Origin: Latrodectus hesperus
Taxonomy: Eukaryota > Arthropoda > Arachnida > Araneae > Theridiidae
Assembly (NCBI GenBank): GCA_037975125.1
Contig: CM075857.1
Location: 67,907,899-67,971,898, forward strand
Direction: 5' to 3'
Length of the DNA stretch: 64,000 nucleotides
Shown piece after piece: positions 26,441 to 43,479 of this stretch. Both the position numbers and the translations under genes were made by a program. How positions within the stretch are numbered: the first letter of the stretch is position 1; the number at the start of each line of letters is the position of its first letter. Below the pieces are notes generated by a model. The model searched no databases and was not told the DNA's origin. It saw nothing but the letters and a program-made list of their open reading frames with translations.

Positions 26441-27614
26441 TTGGGTTGTCTGGGAAGTTCATGTGAATTTTTAAGGAAAATTGAAACGCAGCTTTCTGTA
26501 TCTTTCATGCAACTTGAGGATTCCGTCCTTCCATAACGTCTCAGAAGGGAATTTGTAAAAAATCCCACTAAGGGAATTTTTTAATGATCGGAGAAGGTGG
26601 AAATACGAGAACGTGAAGTCTGGAGAATATGGCTAAACATCCCAACCAAACTGCAATAAATTTTGTCCAGTTGTCAATGACACGTGATCTTGGGCATTGT
26701 TCTGATGAAATACAACGTTGTTGCGATTTGCTATTTCTGGACGATATTGTTCGATTGTCGTCTTTAATTTATCTAATCGAAATCAATTCTTTTCCGAATT
26801 TATTGTTTCATTATTTGGTAAAAACTCATAATTTCTTTCTCACCATAATCTTTTTCGAATGAAGCCGACCTTTTGTGTGATTAAAGGTGGTTGATCACGC
26901 TTTTTCCAAGACTTTTTATGCTAAACGTTTTTGTAGATGATTCATTTTTTATCCCTTGTCACTAATTGTTCCAGAAATGTTGTCTCCTCGTTGTGTTTAT
27001 ACAGCAAAACGGAAATGGAGATATGATCCAACAGATTTTTCAGTGTGCAACCTATACATCAAGACGGTTTATGTAGTCAAGCTTCACAGTATGTCTATGG
27101 ATGGTTGATTTTGATTATTTTAGCATGCCTGCTAATTGGCGTAATGTTGAGCGTGGGGTATTCTAGATTTTCTGTTCTGATCAGAGCTTCATCTGTGGTA
27201 GACTGACCTTCCAGGCGTTCCTGATCTTCAACTTCGAAATTTCCAACTTTAAACCTAGCAAACCATCTTTCACAGTTCTCCATCTTTCATGCAATTTGCA
27301 GCACACTTGCCATAAACAGTGCAAATATTATGTTCCATTTGTGTGGCATTTTTACACAAAAGTATTAAATTCCTCTAAGGCACTTTATTTGCTGCCATAT
27401 CGTAAGGTGTATAAAACTGATTAAAATTAATCGTAACCAAACTTTTTTTTCTAAATATAGTAGATGATCGATTAGCATACAGTTTGGACTGCGAAAGAAT
27501 CGGACAACGAACACATGTTCCAATAACATAACAAATAATGGAACTCATATTCGGATTCAGGTCTCTTCTGATGCTGCTTACCGAAAATCACCACGAATTT
27601 TTTGGACAACCTAA
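26441..27614 (-). mobile_element. Mariner element with both TIRs, dead
   Basis: A complete-length mariner (1174 bp). The left TIR begins TTGGGTTGTCTGGGAAGTTC and the right TIR, reverse-complemented, TTAGGTTGTCCAAAAAATTC. Both are flanked by the TA target duplication (26439-26440 and 27615-27616). The transposase lies on the minus strand and is decayed. The TIR and protein style fit the SETMAR/Hsmar1-like (cecropia-type) group. It inserted only ~50 bp from the SINE at 26011-26380. Confidence 0.9.
26471..27398 (-). pseudogene. Mariner transposase pseudogene
   Basis: The reading starts MAANKVP (ATG at 27398), is interrupted by a stop seven codons in, and continues to the HTH region (QMEHNICTVYG, then CERWFARFKVGNFEVEDQE). 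The catalytic region keeps FLEQLVTRDKK where families have 'TGDEKW', so the first Asp survives but a stop follows. FHQNNAQDHVS stands for 'HQDNARPH', so Asp is Asn. YSPDFTFSYFHLL stands for 'YSPDLAPSDYHLF', so the third Asp is Tyr. The C-terminus ends in a degenerate '..GI..L..RW...' block. With two of three catalytic residues lost plus stops and shifts, it cannot be active. About 309 codons, slightly short for the ~345-residue family. Confidence 0.88.
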
Positions 27615-28466
27615 TAATATCATTAAATTTCAATATTAAATTAATATTTACCTCAAAACATAAAAATTATATTATTTCCATATAAATACTTTCGATATGT
27701 CACTCATAAAAGTTTAAGAATTATACTTAATACCCTTATTTAATCCTAATTAATTAATTAGTTTAATGAAATTTAAAAAAAATGTTTGAAAGATTTTCCT
27801 AAGAATATACACCAGCTTATAAATTAATCAGTAAAGAGTAAGGATTGCAATAAATTTATGAGAAGTTTGTAAATCAATTTTCTTTTATTTTGAACTTATT
27901 TCTCAATATTATTATCACTAGCGCATTTTAAATTATTCTTTACTGAGTTTGTTTTGTAAACTAATGAAATGTTTTTTGAATGAATAGAAAAATTGTTAAA
28001 TTTAATTTTAGGAACAAACCTTAAACAAATATTGAAGTTACGTTTTTTGTAACTTTCGTGTTTTGGACAGAAAAAATCGTTAATGAAAGAGATTATCCAA
28101 ATTACTCCTGAATGGGACTGATGCAGGGCAGAGAAACAATATTTTTTACAGACATCATCGAATGCAGAATATTGGTGGTCAAAAGGATGTTTAAGGGATA
28201 TAAAGTATTTTCATTGTAAAACATTATTATGTATTTTGCCTTCATGCTTGAAATTAGTAAAACCCATTACCGAATATAAAATACTTATTTTAATTTTTTT
28301 CCTTTTTTTAATGTAAAACAATCTTTTCTGATAAGCAAATAAATCTGAAATCTGATAATTTATTTTAAATTTGTAGACTTCGAAATGAGTGAAAAGTGCT
28401 ACTAAAGCTATTGTCAATTTTTCCATAGATTCATTCATTTAAAAAAGAATTTACTTGACCTTTACT
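27615..28466. other. AT-rich non-coding DNA
   Basis: No gene seen. A 75-codon minus frame at 28.2-28.4 kb is unremarkable. Confidence 0.45.
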
Positions 28467-29170
28467 ATATTTTTTTTATTTGGGAAAACAAAAATATCTC
28501 CCTGTGCACCAAGAAATACCACACAGGGCCCGAAGGTACAACAAATGTACTACAAAACAAATCCAAATAATACATGAGATGAAAAAAATAATAATAAAAT
28601 AAGGCAGAGAGAAAAAAAAGAGATATAAAAATGAATTAGATAACAGCATGGATAAATTTTACAAAAAATTCAAAATTCTCTTTCTTAACTAGGTCCACCA
28701 TAATCGGGGGCCACCTGTTATTTAAGTCTTTACAAAGCTCGTTCCTTACTTCTGAAACAGATGGGCATTCAAGAAGAATGTGAGAAGGGTTGTCACTCCC
28801 AGAGTTGCACTTGCACACCTCACTGTTTTTAATGTGGAAACGGTGTAGGTAACTATTGAATTTCCCATGTCCAGTGAGGAATTGCGTAATTTTAAAGTCA
28901 GTGTAAAACCAATAGTTCTTAATTCTGCATTGAACTGAAGGGAAAAAATATTTGGTCCACTTACAATTAGGAGAGGAAATGAAACCCGAGTTCCATTCTG
29001 TGATAATCTTCTTTTTGGTAGTGGTTTTGAAAAAAGACTTGGGTAAGCTGGTATTGAGTTTATTTGGAAGTGAAAGAGAAGATTTGGCCATGAAATCCGC
29101 TCTTTCATTTCCATACACACCACTATGACCCTTGACATGGGAGAAAGTGAATGAATCAATTTTGATCCAA
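28467..29170 (-). mobile_element. 5'-truncated LINE (non-LTR retrotransposon)
   Basis: A minus-strand fragment made of the last part of the pol ORF, a ~165-bp 3' UTR and a poly(A) tail (poly-T at about 28467-28478 on the plus strand). The 5' end is cut within the RNase H domain near 29170, the typical result of incomplete target-primed reverse transcription. It could have come from an element able to mobilise the SINEs nearby, but the SINE tails do not visibly match its 3' UTR. Confidence 0.85.
28633..29160 (-). pseudogene. LINE pol C-terminus: RNase H end plus zinc knuckle
   Basis: The frame reads IDSFTFSHVKGHSGVYGNERADFMAK at its N-terminal side, shown here in two parts: HVKGHSGVYGNERAD is the last RNase H block with its catalytic Asp. 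The downstream linker leads to FLTGHGKFNSYLHRF and the CKCNSGSDNPSHILLECP zinc-knuckle (C-x-C...H...C), all ligands intact. It ends ...FVKFIHAVI before the stop. About 175 codons stay open without frameshift, so this insertion is much younger than the Tc1 fossils. The missing upstream reverse transcriptase makes it non-functional. Domain order is typical of the Jockey/I/R1-type LINEs; I cannot place the clade exactly. Confidence 0.87.
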
Positions 29171-32100
29171 TTTATTTATATCTAACTTCAATTTTGATAA
29201 TTTTTGTATATTTTTATATCATTATAAAATCAATTAATCAATCTTGTACTATACATTTTCAACTAGCTTATCACATTGCATGGAATGCATTTTATGAGAT
29301 GTTATACTATTTTTGACTATGAATATGCATTTTAAATTATCCTTGAAGTAAATGTAAAAATTTCTCAAAAGCATATGGTTCATTGTATTTTTTATTATCA
29401 GTACACTACATATTTAATACATTTTGCTTCCTTTACGTTAAATTCTGACAAATTACAACTAAAAATGATCCGAATTCACTTACAATTAAAAAACCTCAAA
29501 TGACAAAATATTACAAAAATAAATAAAAAATAATTAAAAATCATAACGTAATTTCATACATATATTTGTTAGTAACTGAAAATTTAAATTATATAAGCTG
29601 TTTTTTATTCTCATCAATTATCAGAATACTTAAATAAGTTGGATGAATAGATTGAAAATTTTAATTTTTGTACTTTTACACTCCTAATTTTCAAGCTTGG
29701 CTAATGTTTGGAAATTGTTTAAATTACTTTAAGAATACCACTTTGATTTTAAGCTTTAAAGAATCCCACACTATATCAAAATGAAAAATACAATCATCTA
29801 AGTATTTTATGAGGAATTAAATTTTCAAATTCATAAATTTTGGTAATTATATAATTTAAGGATGATATAAATTCCTGTTATTCTTACAGATTTCGCAAAA
29901 AATTTCTTATATTCGTAGAAGAATATAATGATGAACTTTACTCGATTTCTTTAAAAATTTCGTCAAATGTTTTGTCATAAACTTAATAAAAATCAAATGT
30001 GTGTATGTGTGTTTGACCCAAATTTCCACTATTAGCATAATGATTTTTTGTTGGTGAAAGAATAAAATTAATAACTATCTAAAGATGTTTACTTCAAATA
30101 GATCACAATTATTCTTCAATATTTACGTAATATAATCTATCAAATTTGCCACAATAACTTTATTATGATGATGACAAATGATATATAGTCATTGTAAATC
30201 TAATATGATTTGTAATTGTGCATGCAATGTTGTGAACTATGGCTATGTAATTTAATTAAAATTTCATACAATAATGCAGCATTTTACATACGTTAGTTTC
30301 TTCTATAATAAATAAAATCTGTTATTTATAACTGAAAATGAGTTGAAGTAATAATTATAAATATTTATTTTATGTTTAATTTGTTGGAGTATATTATTGA
30401 GAGTGACTATTACATATTCTTGTTGAGGTTTGGTGTCCTTGTTACATATAACTAACTGTTACATATAAAAAATGCTGCAAAAACGTTTTACAAAAAAATT
30501 ATACAATTTGCAGTACAATTTCTATCTTCTCAATTTCTTTCTTGCTGCTTCCTAATTTAAAATTTAAAATAGTTATTAAATTAATAATTTTATTAATACT
30601 AAGTTTACAGTATAGTATAAGTTGCTAAAAATATTTTCTCATCTAGATTTACAAGGCAGAATTCAAAATTAACTAAATATTAAAGCTTATGATTAGGATT
30701 TTAAATTTCTATTAATAATAAAGAGTTATATTGAATCAGATTGGTACAAATTTTCATGCTAATTAGGTAACTATTCTCTCAAGAGGATGACCGGTTCAAA
30801 GAATAAGTCAAGACAAATGTTGAATAATGTATAATTCTGCTACATTCTATATTACTTAACCCATGTGATAATTTTCGAGCTAATGGATTACTTAATGATA
30901 ATGATAAATCTTAAGGATCCCTTACATTTACTTGATAATAAATCATCAATACAGATTATTTAATAAGTATGTTAAATACTTCAGATTCATGCGAAAATTC
31001 AAACCAAGATTATAATTACTAATGTGCTGGAGATTCATATTAATTTAAAATCTTAGTTACTTCGATTAATTTGAATTACTAAAGACTTAGTAATTTCCAT
31101 CTACACAAAGTTTCTGGAAATGCGGATAAGCATTTTAGATCAATTTATGAAGATTTAAGTTGATTAAAGCAAATGTTTTATCGGGTTAGCAAGATTTTCA
31201 ATTTGTAAAATTAAGCAGATGAAGGCCTTAAAGGGAATTCTATGATAAATTTAGTTCGCGCTTTCTAATTTCAAAGATTAACATATTTACTCAATTTAAA
31301 AGGTTGATTGTTCTGAAACACATCTCTTTATTAGTATTAAAGTATTTGCTTACGTCTCAGGTTTTTTTAAAGAAATTCCATTAAGTGACAATATTTTAAA
31401 CTTGCATTTGATAATCATACTACTTTCTGATTTACACTCAAATCAAATTTTAAATTAACCTTAACTACCACAAAGATGCCAAGCTGATAATTTCTGTTAA
31501 ATCCAAATAATTTTATTCATTTGAATTATTTGCATTTATTTATTTGGACTGATGTTCTTTTGTGTTTTTCATTGAGCATATTTTTGAAAACAGTTAATAA
31601 ATTATGAACAGATAATGACGAACACAAAGAAAAATACTAATTAATAAAGGATAAATTTAAAAGAGATGTACATATACAGAACATCCTCTATTCAGTATTC
31701 AATTTATTTAATAAATGCATAATCCTTTCAATATTTAATTCTGAAAATTTTAAAATTAATTTAAATATACTTAAAATTTTAAAACTTTTAGATAATTTTT
31801 GTAGTCGAACACATGTTAGAAATCATTACTTAATATAAGTGCATAAATTATAAAAAAATAGATTTTCAAACATCACAGAGTAAATCATTTCTGTCATTAA
31901 TTGAATAATTTAAGAACATTTATTTTTATTTAATATAATTTAGTTTTACTTCAGTTTAAAAAGGAGATTTTATCAAAAATAATCTTTGAACTATTAACAT
32001 AATAATGTTATTGAAATATTCAGTATCATACTTTGGAAAGTTCAATAAATTATCTATTAGAAATCTATTGTTATTAAATATTAGATTTCAAGACATTCAT

Positions 32101-32399
32101 CTCAATTTCTTGGAAAATATTCAAATTAAAGTAAAAGAAAAAATTCTAAGTTTTACATGCAATACTTAATTTTGGGATAGATATTTTTATCTAAACCTTT
32201 TATAAAAAATAACCTTAGAGATAATAATAAAAATGCGAATAGGTATTCACACAATATATGTTTTAGTGAAATAAATATTTAAACATATATCTCACAAATA
32301 TTAGGTATTTTTTGCTGTAATAATTCACAAAAGAATATTCTTTCATCTAGAAATATAGCAGTCTTTAATTAAGTGCTTTAGCTTTAATCTTTAGGATGT
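29171..32399. other. AT-rich non-coding DNA
   Basis: More than 3 kb without a coherent frame, repeat or motif on either strand. Confidence 0.5.
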
Positions 32400-32745
32400 C
32401 ATCTGATTGGTCCATTCCTTTTTTTCCGGACCATTTTGCTTTCTATCTCTTTAATTTTTTTTGTCCTTCAAAAGGGGACTGTTTCAAGAAGCATGGTGTA
32501 TGTGTGTCCCGTTGCAATATTTTCTAGGGGGCATTCACTTATCCGTAAATTTGGCTCCACTCCAGAAAGGGTTTGGCCCAGAAGACGAGCTCTGAGCGAA
32601 AGGGGGAGGTGGGTAGGATATCTGTTCCTAAAAGCTTTTCCGCTGTCGTGTCTGCTTCACTTGTACAGGGCGAGATGACAGTCGGTTTCCAAACGAAGAA
32701 GAAAACTACCTACAAATAGTCAAGAATTATCTTGAGTGACCCAGC
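32400..32745. promoter_or_regulatory. Unassigned GC-richer island
   Basis: A bounded ~340-bp island with an 80-codon plus frame (32436-32678) that matches no family I know and looks fortuitous. Neither strand shows transposase, RT or SINE hallmarks. It carries CTTCAAAAGGGG (TCF-like TCAAAG core) and a CCAAT-type ATTGG. It could be a conserved non-coding element or an old, unrecognised repeat. Confidence 0.25.
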
Positions 32746-35123
32746 ACAAAAAGAATGATAGAACCCAACAATTATAGAACTATTAAGAAGGATTTCTAAG
32801 AGAGATGTTTTAATTTATACCACTTAGTCTATGCTCAAAGTGTGGAAACAAATTAATGCAACGCAAAGAAATAGTAATAACTAGTCTTTGAAGAAGCTTC
32901 AGGGAAAGAAAACATTTTAACTAATTATTGGTTGTGCGATTAAATGGTTAAAGTGGTTACAAAGTTTTGGAAAGGATATGATTTTGGAAAATATTACACC
33001 ATTACTAAATATGTTATAGCCCAAAAAATTTTACATGAAATTTAGAAATTCATTTCATCTATTAATGAATGATAATTTTACAACTAGTTATTAAAAATGA
33101 TAATTTAAATAGTAAGGAATGTCCTGCACTTTATAGTTCATGTGTAGTTATTTAATGGAGAAATATTGTAACAAATACAAAAACAATACATTTTAAAAGT
33201 AAAAACAAAACAATCAAAATCAAACATGCTTGCTTATTTCTTATTATGAAGTTTTGTATTAAAAACTTATATAATTGATAGAATTGCTAAGGATTTTCAC
33301 ATAATGTTTATTCTCTTAATTTCATTTATTTTAAATTCTATTAAAAACGAAATTTTTGCTTTTATCATTATAATTAGAAGATATAACTATATATATTGCG
33401 ATAGATAATTATGATATTATAAACAAAATATTTAATGTCACTATGAACTTGTTTATGCTTTATTAGTTATAAATATTTTTTTAAATTTTTTGATAAATTT
33501 TAAAATATTCTGAACCTAAATACATAAGAAAAAAATTCCTTATTGTGTGGATAGTTTGCAGAACATATAGATGTTATTTATACAAATCTTCCATCTATAT
33601 TTCGCCAAAGTTATAATTTATGCGTTTAATATACATAGTTAAATTAATGTGTTACTTTATCTTTATGTGTGTATTAGGTTTAAAAATATCAATTTCTAAT
33701 TGTTTTTGAGAATATAATAAAGAAGATAAAAGTTGCATTTTAGGATGTCAATTATAGGAAATTACAATGTTTATAGCAATTTTTATCTTTTAATATTTAT
33801 AGAATTTTAAACATAAAATTTTTTATTTTAATTTGTACGATGAACTACTATTACAAGTTTGGTAAATTTAGAACTATAATGAATAACAAAAGAGAATTAT
33901 AAACAGTACAGGTTCCTCTACGCAGCTTAGTTTACATGTTTTAACTATGGATGAATGTTGAAGTTTATAGAGAAAAACCATAAGCATGAAGGCCACATTC
34001 GTTTTTTTTAAATTTTACTTTTGATGTGTCTAAATTTTTTTCATATGTTTTCCAATGATTAGCTTTAGATCATTGTCAAAATTCAAAATGTGAATAGCAA
34101 TGTGTAAGGTTAATATGAGCTTTGGAGCATACAACTCCTCTTATTAAATTAATTATTTTAAATTAAATTTTTTGAGTTGATTAATGTTTTGTGTGGAACA
34201 CGTTTTAATCAAAACATTTTCAGCTAAATATATTGAGTTGAATATAGTGAATATGGATTACATTTTGCTTATGCTATTTGCACATGCTATTGACCTTTCT
34301 AAGATTGCTTTAAACTTAATTTAATAATTAAATTTTATTGAAATACAATATAAATTCATTTCTTTAGTTATACTCTTTTTAATGACTGTAGTAATACCCT
34401 AAAACTTCAAAAAAGATATGTAAAAAATTTTAAAGATGTAGTTTCAAATTTAGTGAAATGAAATCAATGTACTTAACTTCAAATACTGATTTTTGATCAG
34501 AAAAAATCTTTTATACTAAAATTAATTTAAAAAAGTACATAACTACCACCAAATTACTATTTCATACATTGAAATCTATTTGTATTGTGATAAAATATGA
34601 AACTACATTTTGGACCATTTATTGTATTTCTCTTAATGGCAAATTCTTAGATTGTATATATAATCAAAAAATTGTAAAATATGGATGTTACTACCTTAGT
34701 TGAAATCATTTTTAAGTATTAAAAAATGGCAGAAATTTTGCTTTAGTAATTTCTAATGACATTGAAATTTCGATATTTTGCAAAATGAATCAAATGGTTT
34801 TGCCATTTAATCTGTTTACGTTCCTAAACCTTCAAAAATCAAGTAGTGAAAAACTTTAAAAGTTTTTAAAGATAACTAAAATTGTATTCAAATAAACATT
34901 AAAAATAAATTTTAATTAAAACTCACTATAAGAAACATTTGACCGAACAAATAATTTTAATTCGAATTAATTACAATAAATAATTATCTGTTGATAAATT
35001 TATTTCAGAAAAGTATTCATTTAATTATAAAAATATTTTATTAAATGATCAATCTGTGATTTATAGATGAAAAGCGTATACGTTTTGCAAAAATATAAAT
35101 ACTTACTGATATTATTCTTACAG
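32746..35123. other. AT-rich non-coding DNA
   Basis: No gene or repeat recognised. Confidence 0.5.
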
Positions 35124-35144
35124 AGCAAGATTATAGATAAGAAG
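35124..35144 (+). CDS. Possible 21-nt coding microexon
   Basis: The string between a good acceptor (ATTATTCTTACAG, with a CTGAT branch-like site 15-20 nt upstream) and a good donor (GTATGT at 35145) is 21 nt, exactly seven codons, open only in phase 0, where it reads SKIIDKK. Phase 0 at its 3' end fits the phase-0 acceptor of the exon at 53955. Basic residues immediately before that exon's hydrophobic core would make a normal signal-peptide n-region. The initiating Met would have to lie in a still earlier exon, which I could not identify. In AT-rich DNA such a short exon can arise by chance, so this is tentative. Confidence 0.25.
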
Positions 35145-35299
35145 GTATGTTTATTATTCTCTGGTAAATTCTTATATAGGAAAATGCCAATTCAGTTTAA
35201 ATATTTTAAGTAATTAATTCTACATATAAAATATAGTTTTGTTTTAATAAATTGACAAATAGCCCTTTATCCATTCATTAAATAATGTACGAAGAGAAG

Positions 35300-35765
35300 T
35301 GGCTAGATTATTATATAGAACGCAAAGCAGGAAAAGCGTTATTAACATGTACAGCGGTTTCACGATTTGACCGCATTCACATCGTATTCTCATTAGTCGG
35401 AAACATTACCCCCATTTCATGGTAACATGCCTCTAGAGTGTCATCACTTTTATCTGTTAAAAGCATGTTGGGTGGTCATCTGCATCCCTTCGCTCTGGTG
35501 GACACACAAATTGAAACACACAGTTTGCCCTGTATTCAGCCCTGATACGAGAATGAAGCACTAACAAGTCAAGGCGTGAATTCTAATTACGCAGTCAATG
35601 ACCCAGTCATGGCGCAAGAATATGTCGCTAACTATTTCTTCCCGCGAACTGTTATATGAATGATAAAAAGCGCTTAGTGAAAATGGAGTGGAGAGGAGAA
35701 TCGGAACGTGTGGGAAGATTTCTGACACATGAAAAAGAATAAAGGCGATAAAATATGAGGGCTGT
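35300..35765. promoter_or_regulatory. Candidate conserved non-coding island
   Basis: About 460 bp of balanced composition, the largest such island not explained by a repeat. No open frame, TIR, Pol III box or transposase motif is seen on either strand. It lies just 3' of the possible microexon. If the gene model is right it is an intronic element and enhancer activity would be the natural guess. Confidence 0.3.
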
Positions 35766-39941
<4,176 letters not shown>

Positions 39942-40280
39942 TAAAGAAAAGACATATATGAATATAAAGTAATAAATACAATGCTAAAAATATAATGTTG
40001 TAACTACAATGCATAATAGGAAATCTAGCCAGCGCAAAAGCAGCTAAAGAAAGATTTGCCTATATAAATAAGATAAAACATGAAAAAAAGTAAAATCAGA
40101 AATATAAAATTGGAAAGATACTAAAGTATATGAAGCAAAAGACAAGAAGGCATAGGGACCATGTCTTCATCAGGAAGGAGATGGTCAGCTATGCAAAAAT
40201 GAACACTCTTTTCTGAGTGTTCGTATTAAAAGAACTTACTTAAAAATTAGACTAAATATATATGTAGAAAAGATAAATAT

Positions 40281-40461
40281 AAGTATTTTCAGGATTCTTG
40301 TAAGAACTTCAATGCTTGTAATAACAATATTCCAATTAATTTTATTTTAAAATATGTAGGAAGTAGGGAATCGCTTGTAAGAATGAAGTAATGCGTAGCT
40401 TTTATAACTACAGAAGGGCCACCCAAGCATTGAAGTTCTTACAAGAATCCTGAAAATTCCT
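40281..40461. repeat. Inner palindrome of the foldback element
   Basis: The arm beginning CAGGATTCTTGTAAGAACTT on the left is repeated inverted as AAGTTCTTACAAGAATCCTG on the right. The arms are about 34 bp and nearly perfect, around a ~105-bp loop. The right arm is followed by CTACATATATA, again the complement of sequence just outside the left arm, with a ~12-bp deletion. Confidence 0.85.
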
Positions 40462-40666
40462 ACATATATACACTTTATTTTATACATAACTACAACTTAA
40501 ATCCCCTTTAATACACTTTAACTTTTTAAACCACTTTAACCTTTTGAATTTAATTACTTCTGACAATATTTCCTCATTCTAATTTCAAATTTACTTTTGG
40601 CAACTTCCTACTATTCTCATATATAAATTCAATCTGATTTACTGGCATTTGTATTTTGTATTTTCT

Positions 40667-40740
40667 ACTGTATGTATTTTTCTACTATTGTGAGTATTTT
40701 TTTACTGTATGTATTTTTCTACTATTGTGAGTATTTTCAT
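40667..40740. repeat. 37-bp tandem repeat, two copies
   Basis: Two nearly identical 37-bp units (40667-40703 and 40704-40740), each ACTGTATGTATTTTTCTACT followed by ATTGTGAGTATTTT. A partial third unit (CTATAGTGAGTATTTT) follows. It lies in the loop of the foldback element. Confidence 0.9.
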
Positions 40741-41030
40741 CTATAGTGAGTATTTTTATTTTTCTGCATATATATTTATCTTTTCAACATATATATTTAG
40801 TCTAATTTTTAACTAAGTTCTTTTAATACGAACACTCTTCGGGGGAATTGCTCGAAGATTTTTAGACATTTGTCCTTCGAGCTTGTCAGAAAAGAGTGTT
40901 CATTTTTGCATAGCTGACCATCTCCCTCCTGATGAAGACATGGTCCCTATGCCTTCTTGTCTTTTGCTTCATATACTTTAATACCTTTCCAATTTTATAT
41001 TTCTGATTTTACTTTTTCTTCATGTTTTAT

Positions 41031-41032
<2 letters not shown>

Positions 41033-41081
<49 letters not shown>
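41033..41081. repeat. (TA)n microsatellite
   Basis: Pure TA tract of about 48 bp abutting the right arm of the foldback element. Confidence 0.96.
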
Positions 41082-41083
<2 letters not shown>

Positions 41084-43479
41084 ATAAATAGTTCATGTAC
41101 GAGAGACTAATGGTATAAAGTGCTGAAATGATTTCTATACTTTTCCCATTGTTGTCTTTATATAAATATCTTAATGAATTGCAAAAGAGAAAATTTTACT
41201 TCATTTATTTTCAAAATGGAACAGTTTCAAATATCATATGATCTCATTTGTGGATTTGCAGAAAATAATGTTTTTAAATAATTTATTCAATTGAGGAAAT
41301 ATATGGAGAAATATGGTTAACAATTGGAGACATTATCTTTAATTTTGATCCTAAGTTAATGATTGGAATCTAAGTAAGAAGTCATTTAAACAAGTGAATT
41401 GTTCCTTCTGAAAGATAAAATATTACGTGGAATAGTGCAGATTATAGAGCAAAGGTGAAGGCCATGACTTTTAATAAGGCATAAGTGAATACGGTATTTA
41501 TTGACAGTGAACAAACAAATTTATTTTATAGGATAATTGACAATTGTTATCGTGAATTGAAAATTTAATTCATTTGAAATAATTGTATTGTCTTATGCGT
41601 AATAATATTTCATTCTTGTTCATGAATGTTAAAGGAATTTGAATCTTTATTTTATAGAATTATGCTTGTTTCCTGTTTTTATTTTCCATAATTCATTAAA
41701 CTGTCTTAAATAAGAAAAAAATTATAAGGCCTATTCTATATTGATTATTATAAAAATATACAGATTTATTTTATTATAATATAAAGTTTATTTCAAAAGC
41801 AACATTATTTATTTAGTTACTGATATATTTAATAATTTACTGTCTGATTTTTTAATAAGAAATGTAATTGGGAGAGAGAGATCTATAATATTAATAAAAG
41901 TTTTAAATGTTTTCAAAAAAGGGAACTTGCAAAAAGGAATAATTAATATGAATTATTTTAAACTTAATATGAATTATTTTAAAATTATTCAAAGATAAAA
42001 ACTATTTTAGAAGAAAAAAATTGAAGGGCATAAATAAGGCAATGGACATTTTGATGCTTCATATATATTTCATTGAATATTTGTATTTTAAGATCCAACT
42101 CAAAATCTGAAATCAATCCTGTTATTTCATTGTAATTTATGTTTTATTATTTAAAACTTCATTTGAAAATTAAAAATGTTAAAGCTTAGCATTAAAGATT
42201 TTCATTAAAGAAAATGCACATATGACAAATTTTTATAAAAATCATTTGATTACTTTTTAATGTTCTGGCATTATTGCTTGATGAAATAAATTCAATATTT
42301 TAATGCTTGTGTGGATACGAGAGTTACCTTAGTTCTGTTCAAAAGAAAAAACAATTAAGTTTGATACTATAAACTTAAATTCGTATAGTTAAAATATCTT
42401 GTCGTTTTATGAGTATCTATAAATCATAAAACACTAAGCTTCCAAAATAGTTAAGCTATTTAAGGACATACAGTTAATAAAAATTCTTTTTTTCATAATT
42501 TCTTAGAATTTCCGTTAAATATGTATGAAGTTAATAACCCACCATCGATGATACAAAAAATTTAAAAGGAATTGTAAAAAATAAAACAAATGTCAATTTA
42601 CGTCAGTTGTCTCTTATATGTGTCTCGATTCAATTTAAATGACAGAAAAACAAAAAAGATATTTGCTTAACATTTTTTGTCGCGATAATATTAATTCATA
42701 AAAATAATAATCAAATTTATTAGGCTTGACAAATTAATAGATAGATTCTTGATTTTTTTTCCAAACGTTTTAATGATTTGTCATATTTTGTTAATAATTC
42801 ATAATCTTTCAATAATTAAAACTTTTAATAAATATAGTTTAAAGTTTAGACTAAAATTTTACTTTACTTAGTATATATTATATAAATACATATTAGCAGT
42901 GCAAATTATGATTATTTTCTGCTTTTCTGCATTTAATGTAAATTTCTTCAATAAATAAATTACTCCAAGAAAATTAATAATTTTTAACGTAGCATTCACA
43001 ATTGTTTCCTCTTTTTATTTAATCTGTATCCCATTATACATTCTAAAATAACACAATGAATTTGAATATTTTTTCAATATATTTCTGTATAAAGCGAAGA
43101 AAATAATAAAATTTTAAACATATTTTCACACTTTGTTAAAAATATATCAAATTAAAAATTCTTTTGTTGCAGTGAAGTATATTAGAAATGAAATTAAAAC
43201 TTTATTAGGATGTTCAAATATATCGGAAGTTAACTATAAATATCTTCCTTATTTTACCTACTTTTAAAAATCATATTTATCTTGTTAAAAAAAGAAGATA
43301 GACTGATCTGAACCTTTAATGCTTCTAGTTTATCTTCTTATCAGTTATAAATGGAATTATTTTAATCCCTATGGTTAGACAAATATTTAAATCAAAACAA
43401 TCTATTTTCTTTTTTTGTTTTTCATATTACATTATGACATTATATATGTTTAAATACATTATATGTTTTTAACTAGCGT
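41082..43479. other. AT-rich non-coding DNA
   Basis: No gene or repeat recognised. Confidence 0.5.

Larger units (their letters stand above)
40066..41036. mobile_element. ~1-kb foldback element with nested palindromes
   Basis: The left arm (40066-40280) and right arm (40772-41036) are inverted copies of one sequence at roughly 95% identity by eye. They share AAGACAAGAAGGCATAGGGA, CCATGTCTTCATCAGGA and GCTATGCAAAAATGAACACT. The right arm is ~50 bp longer because the left arm lacks a block containing GCTCGAAGGACAAATG and CTTCGAGC. The ~490-bp loop holds a second inverted repeat (40281-40318 with 40424-40457) and a 37-bp tandem repeat. (TA)n tracts flank both ends. No protein is encoded. It could be a foldback transposon, or two retroelement ends joined head to head (for example Penelope-like); the family is unresolved. 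Confidence 0.75.

Noticed and set aside
40928..40952. Hammerhead ribozyme core
   Set aside because: CTGATGA is present, but the required GAAA after a stem II is missing, and CTGATGAAG forms the loop of a hairpin instead.
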